64,000 bases of DNA from Bradyrhizobium sp. WD16 (GTDB lineage Bacteria > Pseudomonadota > Alphaproteobacteria > Rhizobiales > Xanthobacteraceae): contig NZ_CP028908.1 in NCBI RefSeq assembly GCF_024181725.1, positions 1,984,001-2,048,000 on the forward strand, written 5' to 3'. This document shows, piece after piece, positions 36,049 through 44,740 of the stretch. The notes beneath the pieces were generated by a model. It saw nothing but the letters and a program-made list of their open reading frames with translations. It was not told the origin of the DNA and did not search any database. Every line of letters begins with the position of its first letter. The stretch's first letter is position 1. Made by a program: the position numbers and the translations under genes.

Positions 36049-37038
36049 TCACGACGATTGCCGGGCCATCCGCGGCACCAGCGCCGCGCGCCGCATTCGT
36101 TCGCGATGGGCGGTGTAGAGACCGCTGGCGACGATTACCGCCGCGCCCACGAACGTCCAGGCGTCCGGCACGTCGCCGAAGACGAGGTAGCCGAACAGCG
36201 TCGCCCAGATCGCCTGGGTGTAGCTGAACGGCGCCAGCGCGGACGCATCGCCCCAGCGATAGGCCAGCACCACCAGCCAGTGGCCCGAGGTCGCGGCAAT
36301 GCCGATGCCGGCGCCGATAGCGACCTCCGTCCAGGTCGGCGTGATCCAGACGAAGGGCGAGAGCACCGACAGCGCGACGAAGCCGACCAGCGCCGACCAG
36401 GCCATGGTGGTCACGGAAGGGTCGCGGCCGGCGATGTTGCGCGTCACCACCAGCGAGCAGGCCCAGCACAAGGCGGAGCTCACCGCGAGCAGCGCCGCGG
36501 GATGGAAGGCGCTGGTACCCGGCCGCACCACGATGATGACGCCGATCAGCCCGGTGAGGGTGGCGAGCCAACGGCGCATGCCGACGCGCTCGGAAAGAAA
36601 GATGATCGACAGCACGGTGACGAAAATAGGCGAGACGAAACTGGTGGTTGTGGCTTCCGCAATGGGCAGGAAGCGCAGGGCCGTGACGAACAGCAGCGAC
36701 GAGCCGACCAGCGTGGCGCCGCGGACGATCTGCGCCAACGCGTGGTCGGTGCGCAGCGCCTTGCGGGGATGAGCGGCGATTACGCCCGGGGCCATGATCA
36801 GGACGAAAACGACATAGCGCAGCCAGCCGATCTCGATCGCCGGCAGGCGGACCGCGAGGTACTTGGCCATGGTGTCGGAACTTGCCAGGAAGATGGTGGA
36901 GGCGATCACCAGCAGGATGCCGCGCAGCGGTCGATCGTAAGCGGCGCGGCGCAGGTGCGCGGCCTCGATCGCCTCGAGGTCGGATTCGATGAAGGGGGCG
37001 GCGGGGCTTGGCTGTTGTGGGGCGGGCGATGGCTTCAC
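36049..37038 (-). CDS. DMT-family transporter (EamA domains)
   Basis: A roughly 329-aa inner-membrane protein with about ten hydrophobic helices in two EamA halves: first half from RGILLVIASTIFLASSDTMAKYLA to RPGTSAFHP, second half from LLAVSSALCWACSLVVTRNIAG to the C-terminus. The motif ALAPFSYTQAIWATLFGYLVFGD is typical of the second repeat of this exporter group. The substrate is unknown (often metabolites or amino acids). The start is uncertain: GTG 37038 gives a short polar leader, while ATG 37158 would add 40 Pro/Arg-rich residues. It is convergent with the methyltransferase fusion, 23 bp apart. Confidence 0.87.
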   Translation of the reverse strand: MKPSPAPQQPSPAAPFIESDLEAIEAAHLRRAAYDRPLRGILLVIASTIFLASSDTMAKYLAVRLPAIEIGWLRYVVFVLIMAPGVIAAHPRKALRTDHALAQIVRGATLVGSSLLFVTALRFLPIAEATTTSFVSPIFVTVLSIIFLSERVGMRRWLATLTGLIGVIIVVRPGTSAFHPAALLAVSSALCWACSLVVTRNIAGRDPSVTTMAWSALVGFVALSVLSPFVWITPTWTEVAIGAGIGIAATSGHWLVVLAYRWGDASALAPFSYTQAIWATLFGYLVFGDVPDAWTFVGAAVIVASGLYTAHRERMRRAALVPRMARQSS

Positions 37039-37388
37039 GGCGGGGTCCGGCCCCCCGCGGCGTGAATTGCGATTCGCGGGGATCAGCCAAGGCCTGTCCC
37101 ATGCCGGCGCGGGCCGGGCAACGAAAACCAGCGCGGCTGGGGGCAGCCATGTCGCCATCGCGTGGCTGCAGCAGGCCGTCCGTCCGAATCCGGCTGATCC
37201 ATTACCCAATTGTAACAAGCCCAACGTCTTCAGTGCGCTATGCTGACGCTGCGGCGCAGCGACTGACCGCACTGGTTCCGGTTCCCAATTGCATGGCGAG
37301 CCCTTTCACGCCATAGAACGGAGCCTCCGTGCTGGCACGGTTCGTGCTGCTTTTTTACGCTGCGAGGGTGCCCGCGGCCGCGGGCCAG

Positions 37389-37880
37389 ATGGTCGATGCG
37401 ATGCTTGATAAATTGCGCCAGTTCATTGCGGACGTGATCGTGCCCGATGGGCGGGGAGAACGTCATTTCGACGAAAGCGATCACCGCCTAGCGGCCACCG
37501 CGCTGCTGATCCACGTCATTTCGCTCGACGGCGCGCCGTCCGAAAATACGAAAGATAAGCTTCACAAACTGCTGGAAAATCGCTTCCATCTCGATCCGGG
37601 AACTGCGGACCGCTTGATCCGCGACGCCATGGTGGTGGAGGGCGAGGCCGTCGACCTCTATCATTTCACCAGCGTAATCATGCGTTCGGTCGACGAGGTT
37701 GGGCGATTGCGAATCATCGAGATGATGTGGGAGCTGGTTTTTGCCGATGGTCACGCCAGCGAATTCGAGGATAACGTCGTCTGGCGAGCTGCCGACCTGC
37801 TCGGCATCTCCTCGCGCGACCGGATCAATCTCAAGCACCTCGTTGAGGGGCGCATGACCGCCACCGACGCCGCCTCGTGA
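37389..37880 (+). CDS. TerB-like (tellurite resistance/COG4103) protein
   Basis: A 163-aa soluble alpha-helical protein. The block DESDHRLAATALLIHVISLDGAPSENTKDKLHKLLENRF is followed by RLRIIEMMWELVFADGHASEFEDNVVWRAADLLGIS; the acidic pairs (LDG, ADGHASEFE) are the metal-binding-like motifs of the TerB fold. Despite the family name, stand-alone TerB proteins have no proven tellurite role. ATG 37389 precedes a second in-frame ATG at 37401. The stop overlaps the GTG start of the SDR gene by four bases, so the two are co-translated. Confidence 0.85.
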   Translation: MVDAMLDKLRQFIADVIVPDGRGERHFDESDHRLAATALLIHVISLDGAPSENTKDKLHKLLENRFHLDPGTADRLIRDAMVVEGEAVDLYHFTSVIMRSVDEVGRLRIIEMMWELVFADGHASEFEDNVVWRAADLLGISSRDRINLKHLVEGRMTATDAAS

Positions 37881-38752
37881 GTCAGGCCATGAACCAGATG
37901 CTCGATCAGGCGCTGCTGTCGCCGCGGCCCGGCGAGGTCGCGCCGGTCTGCGGCGCGGCTGCATCGACCCAGGCGGTCGCCGAACGGGTGACCCTGCTCA
38001 CCGGCGCCTCCGCTGGAATTGGCGCCGAACTGGCGCGGATCTTCGCCGCGGACGGGCACCGGTTGGCCCTGGTGGCGCGACGCGGTGACCGACTGAATGC
38101 CCTCGCCGAGGAAATCACCAAGGCGGGCGGCCCGAAGCCGCTCACCATCATCTGCGATCTCGGGCGCAGCGATGCTTGCGACCTCATTGCCGATACCCTT
38201 GCCGCGGAGAAGGTCGAGGTCGAATACGTCGTCAACAATGCCGGCTTCGGCTTGATGGGCGAGGCGGTGGAGCTGGATCGCGCCGAACAGCTCGGCATGG
38301 TCGATCTCAACGTGCGGGCCATCACCGATCTGACGCTACGCTTCGCCGACAGCGTCATTCGCTGCAAGGGCGGCATTCTCAACGTCGCCTCCATCGCCAG
38401 CTATCTGCCGGGGCCGCGCATGGCGGTCTATTATGCGACCAAGGCCTATGTGCTGTCCTTCACCGAAGCCTTGCACCAGGAGCTGCGGTCCAAGGGTGTG
38501 CGGGTCACCGCGCTGTGTCCGGGACCGGTGCCGACAGAATTCCAGCTTCGCGCCGGGGTTGAGCCTGGCTTCGATTCTCGCCTGCTCAACATTCCCCCTT
38601 ATGCGGTGGCCATGGCCGGCTATCGCGGGCTGATGGCCGGTCGGCGCGTCGTTCTGCCCGGCTTGGCCATGCGGCTCATTCCGCTGCTCTTGAGATTGGC
38701 GCCGCGACGCCTGGTGCTGTCGGCGGCCCATCGGGTCCAGACCAAGCGCTGA
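37877..38752 (+). CDS. Short-chain dehydrogenase/reductase (SDR)
   Basis: A 291-aa classical SDR. The NAD(P) motif TGASAGIGAELAR is at about 42-54, the structural NNAG motif in YVVNNAGFG, and the catalytic Ser-Tyr-Lys set in NVASIASYLPGPRMAVYYATKAY. A PGPVPTEF motif follows. The first 35 residues form a non-homologous leader. The start GTG 37877 lies inside a GTGA overlap with the TerB-like gene. The substrate is unknown. The C-terminal ILP/LRLAPRRL region is hydrophobic and may associate with the membrane. Confidence 0.9.
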   Translation: MSQAMNQMLDQALLSPRPGEVAPVCGAAASTQAVAERVTLLTGASAGIGAELARIFAADGHRLALVARRGDRLNALAEEITKAGGPKPLTIICDLGRSDACDLIADTLAAEKVEVEYVVNNAGFGLMGEAVELDRAEQLGMVDLNVRAITDLTLRFADSVIRCKGGILNVASIASYLPGPRMAVYYATKAYVLSFTEALHQELRSKGVRVTALCPGPVPTEFQLRAGVEPGFDSRLLNIPPYAVAMAGYRGLMAGRRVVLPGLAMRLIPLLLRLAPRRLVLSAAHRVQTKR

Positions 38753-38883
38753 GCGGCCGATCATCTCGCGACATCGATGGCCATCGCCTCATTTGCGGGC
38801 AGCATTTGCCCAATAAATCTGTTCCGGTTTCGTTAATGAATTCGCTACTACTCTGACTTCCCGGGGTTGATTGTCGCGAAACG

Positions 38884-39708
38884 ATGTCGTCACAGGCCAC
38901 CCGTTTACAGCCTTCCTGTTTGCAGCCTTCCCGTTCGCAGGCGCGCGCCCTGCAGCTCCCGCCGATGCCGGCCGCTGCCCTACCGGTCCTCATCATTCTG
39001 CACCAGGAATGTTCGTCGCCCGGCCGGGTCGGCAACGCCTTGCGTGCCCTCGGCTTCGCCCTGGACATCCGCAGGCCGCGCTTCGGCGACGCTCTGCCGA
39101 CGACGCTGGCCGGCCATTCCGGCGCGATCATCTTCGGCGGCCCGATGAGCGCCAATGACGAAGCGGACTATATCCGCCGCGAGATCGATTGGATCGCCGT
39201 CCCACTGAAGGAAGGCCGCCCCTTCCTCGGCATCTGCCTCGGCGCCCAGATGCTGGCGCGCCAACTCGGCGCGCGCGTTGCGCCACATCCCGAAGGCCAC
39301 GTCGAAGTCGGCTATTACCCGATCCGGCCGACCGCCGCGGGCCGTCGCGTGGTGCCGTCGTGGCCGGATGAAGTCTATCACTGGCATGGCGAGGGCTTCG
39401 ATCTGCCGGCGGGATGCGAGTTGCTGGCGGAGGGCGAGGCGTTTCCCAACCAGGCTTTCCGTACCGGCAGTTGTTTCGGCGTCCAGTTTCATCCCGATGT
39501 CACGATGGCGATGATGTACCGCTGGACGACCGGCGGTGGCGAGCGCATGGCGGCGCCGGGTGCCCGCGCGCGGGCCGACCACTTTGCCGCCCGAGCGGTG
39601 CACGACCTCGCCGAGCGCGCCTGGTTTGGCGCCTTCCTGCACCAATGGTTCGCCGGCGATTGCCGGCCGGCTCCTTCGGAGCCGGTGCTGCTTGAAGCCG
39701 CCGAATAG
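38884..39708 (+). CDS. Class I glutamine amidotransferase-like protein
   Basis: A 274-aa cytosolic protein. The GATase fold begins at LPVLIILHQECSSPGRVGNALRALG. The nucleophile elbow is GICLGAQML (Cys at about 119) and the catalytic His is in GVQFHPDVTM, with an upstream VYHWHGEGFDLP loop as in GMP-synthase-like stand-alone GATases. The family includes gamma-glutamyl hydrolase and transferase roles, and the substrate is unknown. The N-terminal 28 residues (repeating QPSCLQPSRSQ) are non-homologous, and ATG 38965 may be the true start. It stands alone, upstream of tRNA-Ala. Confidence 0.85.
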   Translation: MSSQATRLQPSCLQPSRSQARALQLPPMPAAALPVLIILHQECSSPGRVGNALRALGFALDIRRPRFGDALPTTLAGHSGAIIFGGPMSANDEADYIRREIDWIAVPLKEGRPFLGICLGAQMLARQLGARVAPHPEGHVEVGYYPIRPTAAGRRVVPSWPDEVYHWHGEGFDLPAGCELLAEGEAFPNQAFRTGSCFGVQFHPDVTMAMMYRWTTGGGERMAAPGARARADHFAARAVHDLAERAWFGAFLHQWFAGDCRPAPSEPVLLEAAE

Positions 39709-39803
39709 CCGCAGCGGCGCGGCCACGCCCGCCGCGTCGGCGGCTGGCGCGCTGGATTACAAATCTGCGGGCAGAGTCTAAAAGCAGCGAAACGGGAGCG
39801 GGG

Positions 39804-39879
39804 TGGTGGAGCCGAGGGGAATCGAACCCCTGACCTCCTCATTGCGAACGAGGCGCTCTCCCAGCTGAGCTACGGCCCC
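39804..39879 (-). tRNA. tRNA-Ala (anticodon CGC)
   Basis: Minus-strand cloverleaf: acceptor GGGGCCG with CGGCTCC, including the G3-U70 wobble that identifies alanine tRNAs; D arm GCTC...GAGC; anticodon stem CCTCG/TGAGG around TTCGCAA (anticodon CGC, reading GCG); T arm AGGGG-TTCGATT-CCCCT; CCA encoded. It is isolated between the amidotransferase and yggT. Confidence 0.96.
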
Positions 39880-40160
39880 CCGCTGTTCCGGCGCAAAAGC
39901 GCCGACAGGCGCGCCATTTACAATCGCACCCCTTCGCAAGTCAACAAGAAGGTCCGGCCGGCGACCGTTGCGCGGAAGCCGGCTCGAATTTGAAACAGCG
40001 GGCTGTTTCTGAAAGGTATTTTGCCCCGGTCGTCCCTTGTTCCTCACGGGGCGAACCGGTAATTTGCCGCCGCGCCCACCGGACGGGCGCCATTTCCGGT
40101 TCCCTCGCGGCTCCCGGAGATCGAGCCCCTCCCGCGTCCGGACCGCGAGCCCGACCTGAC

Positions 40161-40451
40161 ATGCGCGCAATCCTCGATATCATCCTGATCGTTCTCGACC
40201 TCTATGTGTGGCTGCTGATCGCCTCGGCCATCCTGTCCTGGCTGATCGCCTTCAACGTTGTGAATACGCGCAACCAATTCGTCTCGACGGTCGCCGAGTT
40301 CCTGTACCGGATCACCGAACCGGTATTGCGCCCGATCCGCAATGTGCTGCCCGATCTCGGCGGGCTCGATATCTCGCCGATCATCCTCATCCTGATCATC
40401 ATGCTGATCCAGCGGGTGATCACCTATTACGTCTATCCCAACGTGTTCTAA
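40161..40451 (+). CDS. YggT family membrane protein
   Basis: A 96-aa protein with two hydrophobic segments (about 3-28 and 72-92) and the family signature FLYRITEPVLRPIRNVLPDLGGLDISPIILILII. YggT proteins are small inner-membrane proteins of unclear function, linked in some bacteria to osmotic shock or cell division. ATG 40161 is chosen because it opens directly into the first helix. It is followed 39 bp later by the DUF167 gene and then folD, a conserved alphaproteobacterial trio. Confidence 0.93.
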   Translation: MRAILDIILIVLDLYVWLLIASAILSWLIAFNVVNTRNQFVSTVAEFLYRITEPVLRPIRNVLPDLGGLDISPIILILIIMLIQRVITYYVYPNVF

Positions 40452-40490
40452 GCCGATGTATTCTCCGCCGATGCGGCGTGGGGTTCTGCA

Positions 40491-40811
40491 ATGACCACCG
40501 CCTGGCGTCCGGCCGCAGATGGTCTGATGGTCGCGGTGCGGGTGACGCCGCGCGGCGGTCGGGATGCCATCGAAGGCGTTGAGGCGCTCTCGGACGGCCG
40601 CAAGGTGCTCAAGCTGCGGGTCCGCGCCGCGCCCGACGAAGGTGCTGCCAACGAGGCGGTGGTCGCGTTGCTGGCCGGCGCCCTGAAGCTGCGCCGCGCC
40701 GACGTCAGCGTGAAATCCGGCGCCACCGCCCGGCTGAAGCAGATCGCGCTACGCGGCGATGCCGCGGCCCTCGCCGAGGCGCTGGCGCGGCTGTGCGGTC
40801 AAGATCACTGA
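40491..40811 (+). CDS. DUF167 (YggU) family protein
   Basis: A 106-aa soluble protein with the family core VAVRVTPRGGRDAIEGV and LKLRVRAAPDEGAANEAVVALLAGAL, then VSVKSGATARLKQIALRG. The fold is known from YggU structures but the function is not. It lies between yggT and folD, 9 bp from the folD start, so it is co-transcribed with both. Confidence 0.93.
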   Translation: MTTAWRPAADGLMVAVRVTPRGGRDAIEGVEALSDGRKVLKLRVRAAPDEGAANEAVVALLAGALKLRRADVSVKSGATARLKQIALRGDAAALAEALARLCGQDH

Positions 40812-40820
40812 GGAGAAGCC

Positions 40821-41705
40821 ATGACGGCAACCATCATCGACGGCAAGATCATCGCGGCTGACCTGCGCGCGCGCGTCGCCGCGGAAGTGGCGCGCGTGGG
40901 GCGCGAGCATGATCTCGTTCCCGGGCTCGCGGTGGTGCTGGTCGGCAATGATCCGGCAAGCGAGGTCTATGTCGGCAGCAAGGCCAAGCAGACCCGTGCC
41001 GCCGGCATGGTCTCATTCGAGCACAGGCTGCCGGCGGATGTCGCCGAGGTCGACCTGCTGGCGCTGGTCGGCAGGCTCAATGCCGATCCTTCGGTGCACG
41101 GCATCCTGGTGCAATTGCCCCTGCCGAAGGGGCTCGACAGCCAGAAGGTGATCGCGGCGATCGATCCCGCCAAGGATGTCGACGGCCTCAATCCGGTCAA
41201 TGCCGGGCGCCTCGCCAGCGGCTTCGATGCGCTGACGCCTTGCACGCCGCTCGGCTGCATCATTCTCACCAAGACGGTGCGGTCCTCGCTCAGCGGGCTC
41301 AATGCTCTCATCGTCGGCCGCTCCAATCTCGTCGGCCGGCCGCTGGTGCAGCTCCTGCTCAACGAGAACGCCACGGTGACCATCGCCCATTCGCGCACGG
41401 TGGATTTGCCGGGGCTGTGCCGTCAGGCCGACCTTGTCTACGCGGCGGTGGGCCGGCCGGAAATGGTGCGGGGCGACTGGATCAAGCCGGGCGCCACGGT
41501 GATCGATGTCGGCATCAACCGCCTGCCGACCGCTGACGGCAAGACGCGGCTCGTCGGCGACGTCGCCTATGAGGAAGCGTTGAAAGTTGCCGGTGCGGTG
41601 ACGCCGGTGCCGGGTGGGGTCGGCCAGATGACGGTCGCCTGCCTCCTCGTCAACACGTTGCGCGCCGCCTGCGCCATCCGTGGCCTGCCCAAGCCTGCGG
41701 TCTGA
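40821..41705 (+). CDS. folD: Methylenetetrahydrofolate dehydrogenase / methenyl-THF cyclohydrolase
   Basis: A 294-aa bifunctional cytosolic enzyme interconverting 5,10-methylene-THF and 10-formyl-THF. Motifs: [24 protein letters not shown] (with the substrate-binding Tyr and catalytic Lys), [13 protein letters not shown], the Rossmann region [21 protein letters not shown] and the C-terminal [20 protein letters not shown] lies 10 nt before the ATG. Its product feeds PurH, encoded at 11 kb. It is convergent with the M20 peptidase gene. Confidence 0.95.
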   Translation: MTATIIDGKIIAADLRARVAAEVARVGREHDLVPGLAVVLVGNDPASEVYVGSKAKQTRAAGMVSFEHRLPADVAEVDLLALVGRLNADPSVHGILVQLPLPKGLDSQKVIAAIDPAKDVDGLNPVNAGRLASGFDALTPCTPLGCIILTKTVRSSLSGLNALIVGRSNLVGRPLVQLLLNENATVTIAHSRTVDLPGLCRQADLVYAAVGRPEMVRGDWIKPGATVIDVGINRLPTADGKTRLVGDVAYEEALKVAGAVTPVPGGVGQMTVACLLVNTLRAACAIRGLPKPAV

Positions 41706-41725
41706 GAAGGCATCTCGCGCCTGTC

Positions 41726-43222
41726 TCACGACGCGGTGTTCTGCAGCAGCCGGCGATAGAAGCGGATCATGTCGGCGTAATTGTCCACGGACAGGCGCTC
41801 GTTGGTGCCATGGAGGCGGCTCAGGTCGACCGTCGTGGCGCGCACCGGCTGGAAGCGGAAGATCTTGTCCGTGATTGCGGTGTAGTGGCGCGAATCCGTG
41901 GTCGCGACCATCAGTCCCGGCGCCACCACGACGTCGGGAAACACCTCGCGGATTGTCTGGTTGAGCGCACGATAGGCGAAGCTCGCGGTGCCGGTGATCG
42001 GCGGCGGATCGCTGCTGCCGGGCAGGGCTGATATGGCGATGCGGTCGTTGCGGATAGCGCGGCGAACCTCGGCCAGCATGGTCTGCCGGGTGTCGCCGGG
42101 CAGCAGGCGGAAATTCACTGTGGCGGTGGCATAGGCCGGCAGCACGTTGTCTTGGCGGCCGGCGTGGAAGGTGGTCGGCGCTGCGGTGGTGTGGATCGCC
42201 GCGTCGGTGGTGGGGGCCGAGGCGAGGCTGTGCAGCACCAGCGGCTTGAACAGCCAGAGGTTGGAGAGCACCACGCGGCTGGCGAGGTTCATTTCCGGTG
42301 CCAGCACGTCGAACATCTCCAGCGTCGGGCGGCGCAATTGCCGCGGCATCGGGTTCTGCTCGAGCCGGGCGAGTGCCATGGCGAGCATGCCGATGGCGGT
42401 GTCATGTGACGGCAGCGAAGCGTGGCCGCCGGTGGCGGTGGCCTTGAATTCGAGGCTGACATAGCCCTTTTCGGCGACCCCGATCAGGGCCGCCGGCCGG
42501 CTCAGGCCGTTGATCACGCCGTTGAGGATGAGGAGGCCTTCGTCCAGCACGAAGTCGAGCTTGATGCCGCGCTCCGCGAGCGTCGCGGCGATCGCCGCCG
42601 CGCCGCGCTCGCCGCTGACCTCTTCGTCCTGGCCGAAGCCGAAATAGACCGTCTGGCGCGGCTTGAAGCCCTCCTTCGCCAGGAGTTCGGCAGCCTCGAG
42701 AATCGCAAACAGGCTTGCCTTGTCGTCCCAGGCGCCGCGGCCCCAGATGAAGCCGTCGCGAACGACGCCGGCGAATGGCGGTGCTTGCCAGTCATCCTCG
42801 GTGCCCGGCGCGATCGGCACCACGTCCTGATGGGCGAGCAAGGCGATGGGGGCGGCCCTGGGATCGCTACCCTCCCAGGTATAGAGCAGCGCGCCGTCGC
42901 CGATGACCTCGCGTTTCGCGGCGGCGTGGAAGGCGGGAAAGTTCGCCTGGATATAGCTGCGCAAGCCGGCGAAGGCTTCGGCATTCTGTTTGGGCTTGGC
43001 GGCGTCGGAGATGGTCTTGAAGCGGACCGCGGCGGCGAGACGTTCGGCGGCCTTGACTTTGTCGATGTCGACAGGCGTTAGAGGCGCCACCGTGATCTGA
43101 CGCGAGGTCAGTCGCACCGTATTGTAGGTGAGAATGGCCGCCGTGGCGACCACGACCGCCAGCAGCACCATCAGCGCGGTGCGCAAGAAGGCGCCGAGTG
43201 CATGCTTTCCGAAGCTCGTCAT
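41726..43222 (-). CDS. M20 family metallopeptidase, carboxypeptidase S / PM20D1-like
   Basis: A 498-aa zinc peptidase with an N-terminal membrane anchor (about 13-34, LRTALMVLLAVVVATAAILTY). Metal ligands are visible in LLAHQDVVP (His, with Asp two residues on), WGRGAWDDKAS (bridging Asp) and FGQDEEVSGERGA (catalytic Glu), plus a late His in RLHGTNERLS. A dimerisation domain lies between about 240 and 370. The length and anchor fit the CPS1/PM20D1 subgroup, which hydrolyses peptides or N-acyl amino acids. It is probably periplasm-facing. The stop faces that of folD. Confidence 0.9.
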   Translation of the reverse strand: MTSFGKHALGAFLRTALMVLLAVVVATAAILTYNTVRLTSRQITVAPLTPVDIDKVKAAERLAAAVRFKTISDAAKPKQNAEAFAGLRSYIQANFPAFHAAAKREVIGDGALLYTWEGSDPRAAPIALLAHQDVVPIAPGTEDDWQAPPFAGVVRDGFIWGRGAWDDKASLFAILEAAELLAKEGFKPRQTVYFGFGQDEEVSGERGAAAIAATLAERGIKLDFVLDEGLLILNGVINGLSRPAALIGVAEKGYVSLEFKATATGGHASLPSHDTAIGMLAMALARLEQNPMPRQLRRPTLEMFDVLAPEMNLASRVVLSNLWLFKPLVLHSLASAPTTDAAIHTTAAPTTFHAGRQDNVLPAYATATVNFRLLPGDTRQTMLAEVRRAIRNDRIAISALPGSSDPPPITGTASFAYRALNQTIREVFPDVVVAPGLMVATTDSRHYTAITDKIFRFQPVRATTVDLSRLHGTNERLSVDNYADMIRFYRRLLQNTAS

Positions 43223-43311
43223 CCCGCGCCGCAGCTTCTTGCAAGGCGCCGCATCAGGTTCGCCTCAGGGTTGTCCACGCCTGAGGTTTATACGCCAGCG
43301 GCGTGTGCGGA

Positions 43312-43821
43312 TCACGCGTTCCAGGCGAATGCAACCTTGTCGAGAGTCTTGGCGCCGAATTGTTCGGAGGAGCGGGCCACCATGCGGCCGCCCAGGGCGC
43401 GATAGAAATCCACGGCCGGCTCGTTGTCCGTCAGGGCCCAGATCACCATGCTCTTGAGGCCGCTCTGCACCAAGTCGCGCCGGGCCGCGGTGAACAGCCG
43501 TCGGCCGAAACCAAGGCCTTGAAACTCGGGGCGGAGATATAGTTCGTAGATCTCGCCCTCGAACTGCAGGCTGCGGGCGCGGTTGCGGCCGTAATTGGCA
43601 TAGCCGGCAATTTGATCGCCGAAAGCCAGCACGCTGACGCGGCTTCCCTTGCGAATTGCGCTATCCCACCACTGCGGGCCGCGACGATTGATCAGCTTTT
43701 CCAGCTCGGCGCCCGGGATGATGCCCTGATAGGCAGACCGCCACGCTTCATCATGCGTCGATGCCACCGCGGTAGCGTCGGAGATCTTGGCATGCCTGAC
43801 TTCGATGAGGACCGTGCTCAT
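43312..43821 (-). CDS. GNAT-family N-acetyltransferase
   Basis: A 169-aa acetyltransferase. The N-terminus VLIEVRHAKISDATAVASTHDEAWRSAYQGIIP is typical. The acetyl-CoA-binding motif A is YELYLRPEFQGLGFGRRLFTAARRDL (Q-G-L-G-F-G). Motif B follows as MVIWALTDNEPAVDFYRALGGRMVAR. The substrate is unknown. ATG 43821 is preferred; an in-frame ATG at 43866 would add 15 residues. It lies 89 bp upstream of the M20 peptidase on the same strand. Confidence 0.88.
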   Translation of the reverse strand: MSTVLIEVRHAKISDATAVASTHDEAWRSAYQGIIPGAELEKLINRRGPQWWDSAIRKGSRVSVLAFGDQIAGYANYGRNRARSLQFEGEIYELYLRPEFQGLGFGRRLFTAARRDLVQSGLKSMVIWALTDNEPAVDFYRALGGRMVARSSEQFGAKTLDKVAFAWNA

Positions 43822-43983
43822 GATGCAATCAAAGCAAGTCGCCGGGTCGCCTTCAAGGTCCATCATTAATTATCAGTTAAGATGTGGATTTCCTGCATCA
43901 TGCAGGCAGCGATTTGTGCCGAAACGGGACGTTTGCGGCGGCGCGCTCGCGGTGTTGTGCAGCCGCGCGCCATAATTGCCGGG

Positions 43984-44740
43984 ATGGAGGCGCGTTTCGT
44001 GACCAGAATCGGCATCGTGCTCGCCCTCTGCGGCGTCCTGCTTGGCGTACAGGGTTGCGTCGCGGGTGCCGAGGAGGCGGTGCGATTCGGCCCGCAGGGT
44101 ACCGAATCGGCGCCGGACCGCCGTCAGGCCTGGGCGATTCCCGTGCCCGCCCCCGTCATGGCAGCGCGAGCCGTGCTCTTTCGCCCCCCCCCCCGGGCGC
44201 GGGTCCGATTCCCCTCGCCGTGATCGCCCATGCCTCGGTCCAAAGCCCGCTGCGCCGCGCCGAACTGCCGCAGCCGGATCATCCGCAGCTGTCGGCGCTC
44301 TGGTGGCCCTCGGCGTTGCGGTGTTGGTGCCGGAGCGGCCGGCGCATGGCGTGACCGGAGGGCACTGTCTCGAAGACCAGGGCCGCGCCACCGCCGCCGG
44401 CGACCGGCCACGACAGGTCTGCGCCGAAGAGCGGTTGATGTCCGTGGCCGCCACATTCGGGCGCGTCGCGCGCTGCTGCGACCTGGCTGGTGGCGGCCAA
44501 TGACAGCTATTCTCCGCCGGGGTTTTCGCAGCGGCTGGCGGCGAGCTTTCACGCCGGCGGCGGTCAGGTGGACTTCCACCTTCTCCCTGCGACCGCCGTG
44601 GAGGGGCATGGTCTCGCTGACCTCGGCGGCCGGACCGAGCACGACGCTGCCCTTGACCTTGCGCTCGGCGCAGCTCCACTCCCGCGCGCACGCGGCAGGG
44701 GCGGCGATGACCCGTCGCCAGTCAGCGACGGCTGAAACTC
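43984..44740 (+). pseudogene. Decayed alpha/beta-hydrolase (dienelactone hydrolase-like) gene
   Basis: Pieces of one protein occur in successive frames. From ATG 43984: MEARFVTRIGIVLALCGVLL, a signal or lipoprotein-like leader, then VLFRPPP. After an 11-C run at 44184-44194, the next frame gives PIPLAVIAHASVQSPLRRAELPQPDHPQL. A third gives VALGVAVLVPERPAHGVTGGHCLEDQG then QVCAEERLMSVAATFGRVAR. A fourth gives AANDSYSPPGFSQRLAASFHAGGGQVDFHLLP. The region that should hold the GxSxG nucleophile (between EDQG and QVC) is missing, and at least three frame changes are needed, so the gene is dead. Its 3' end overlaps the stop of the amine oxidase gene. Confidence 0.7.

Noticed and set aside
39778-40170. 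Minus-strand ORF of 130 aa containing [23 protein letters not shown]
   Set aside because: It is the translation of the tRNA-Ala gene itself plus flanking non-coding DNA, a common false ORF.
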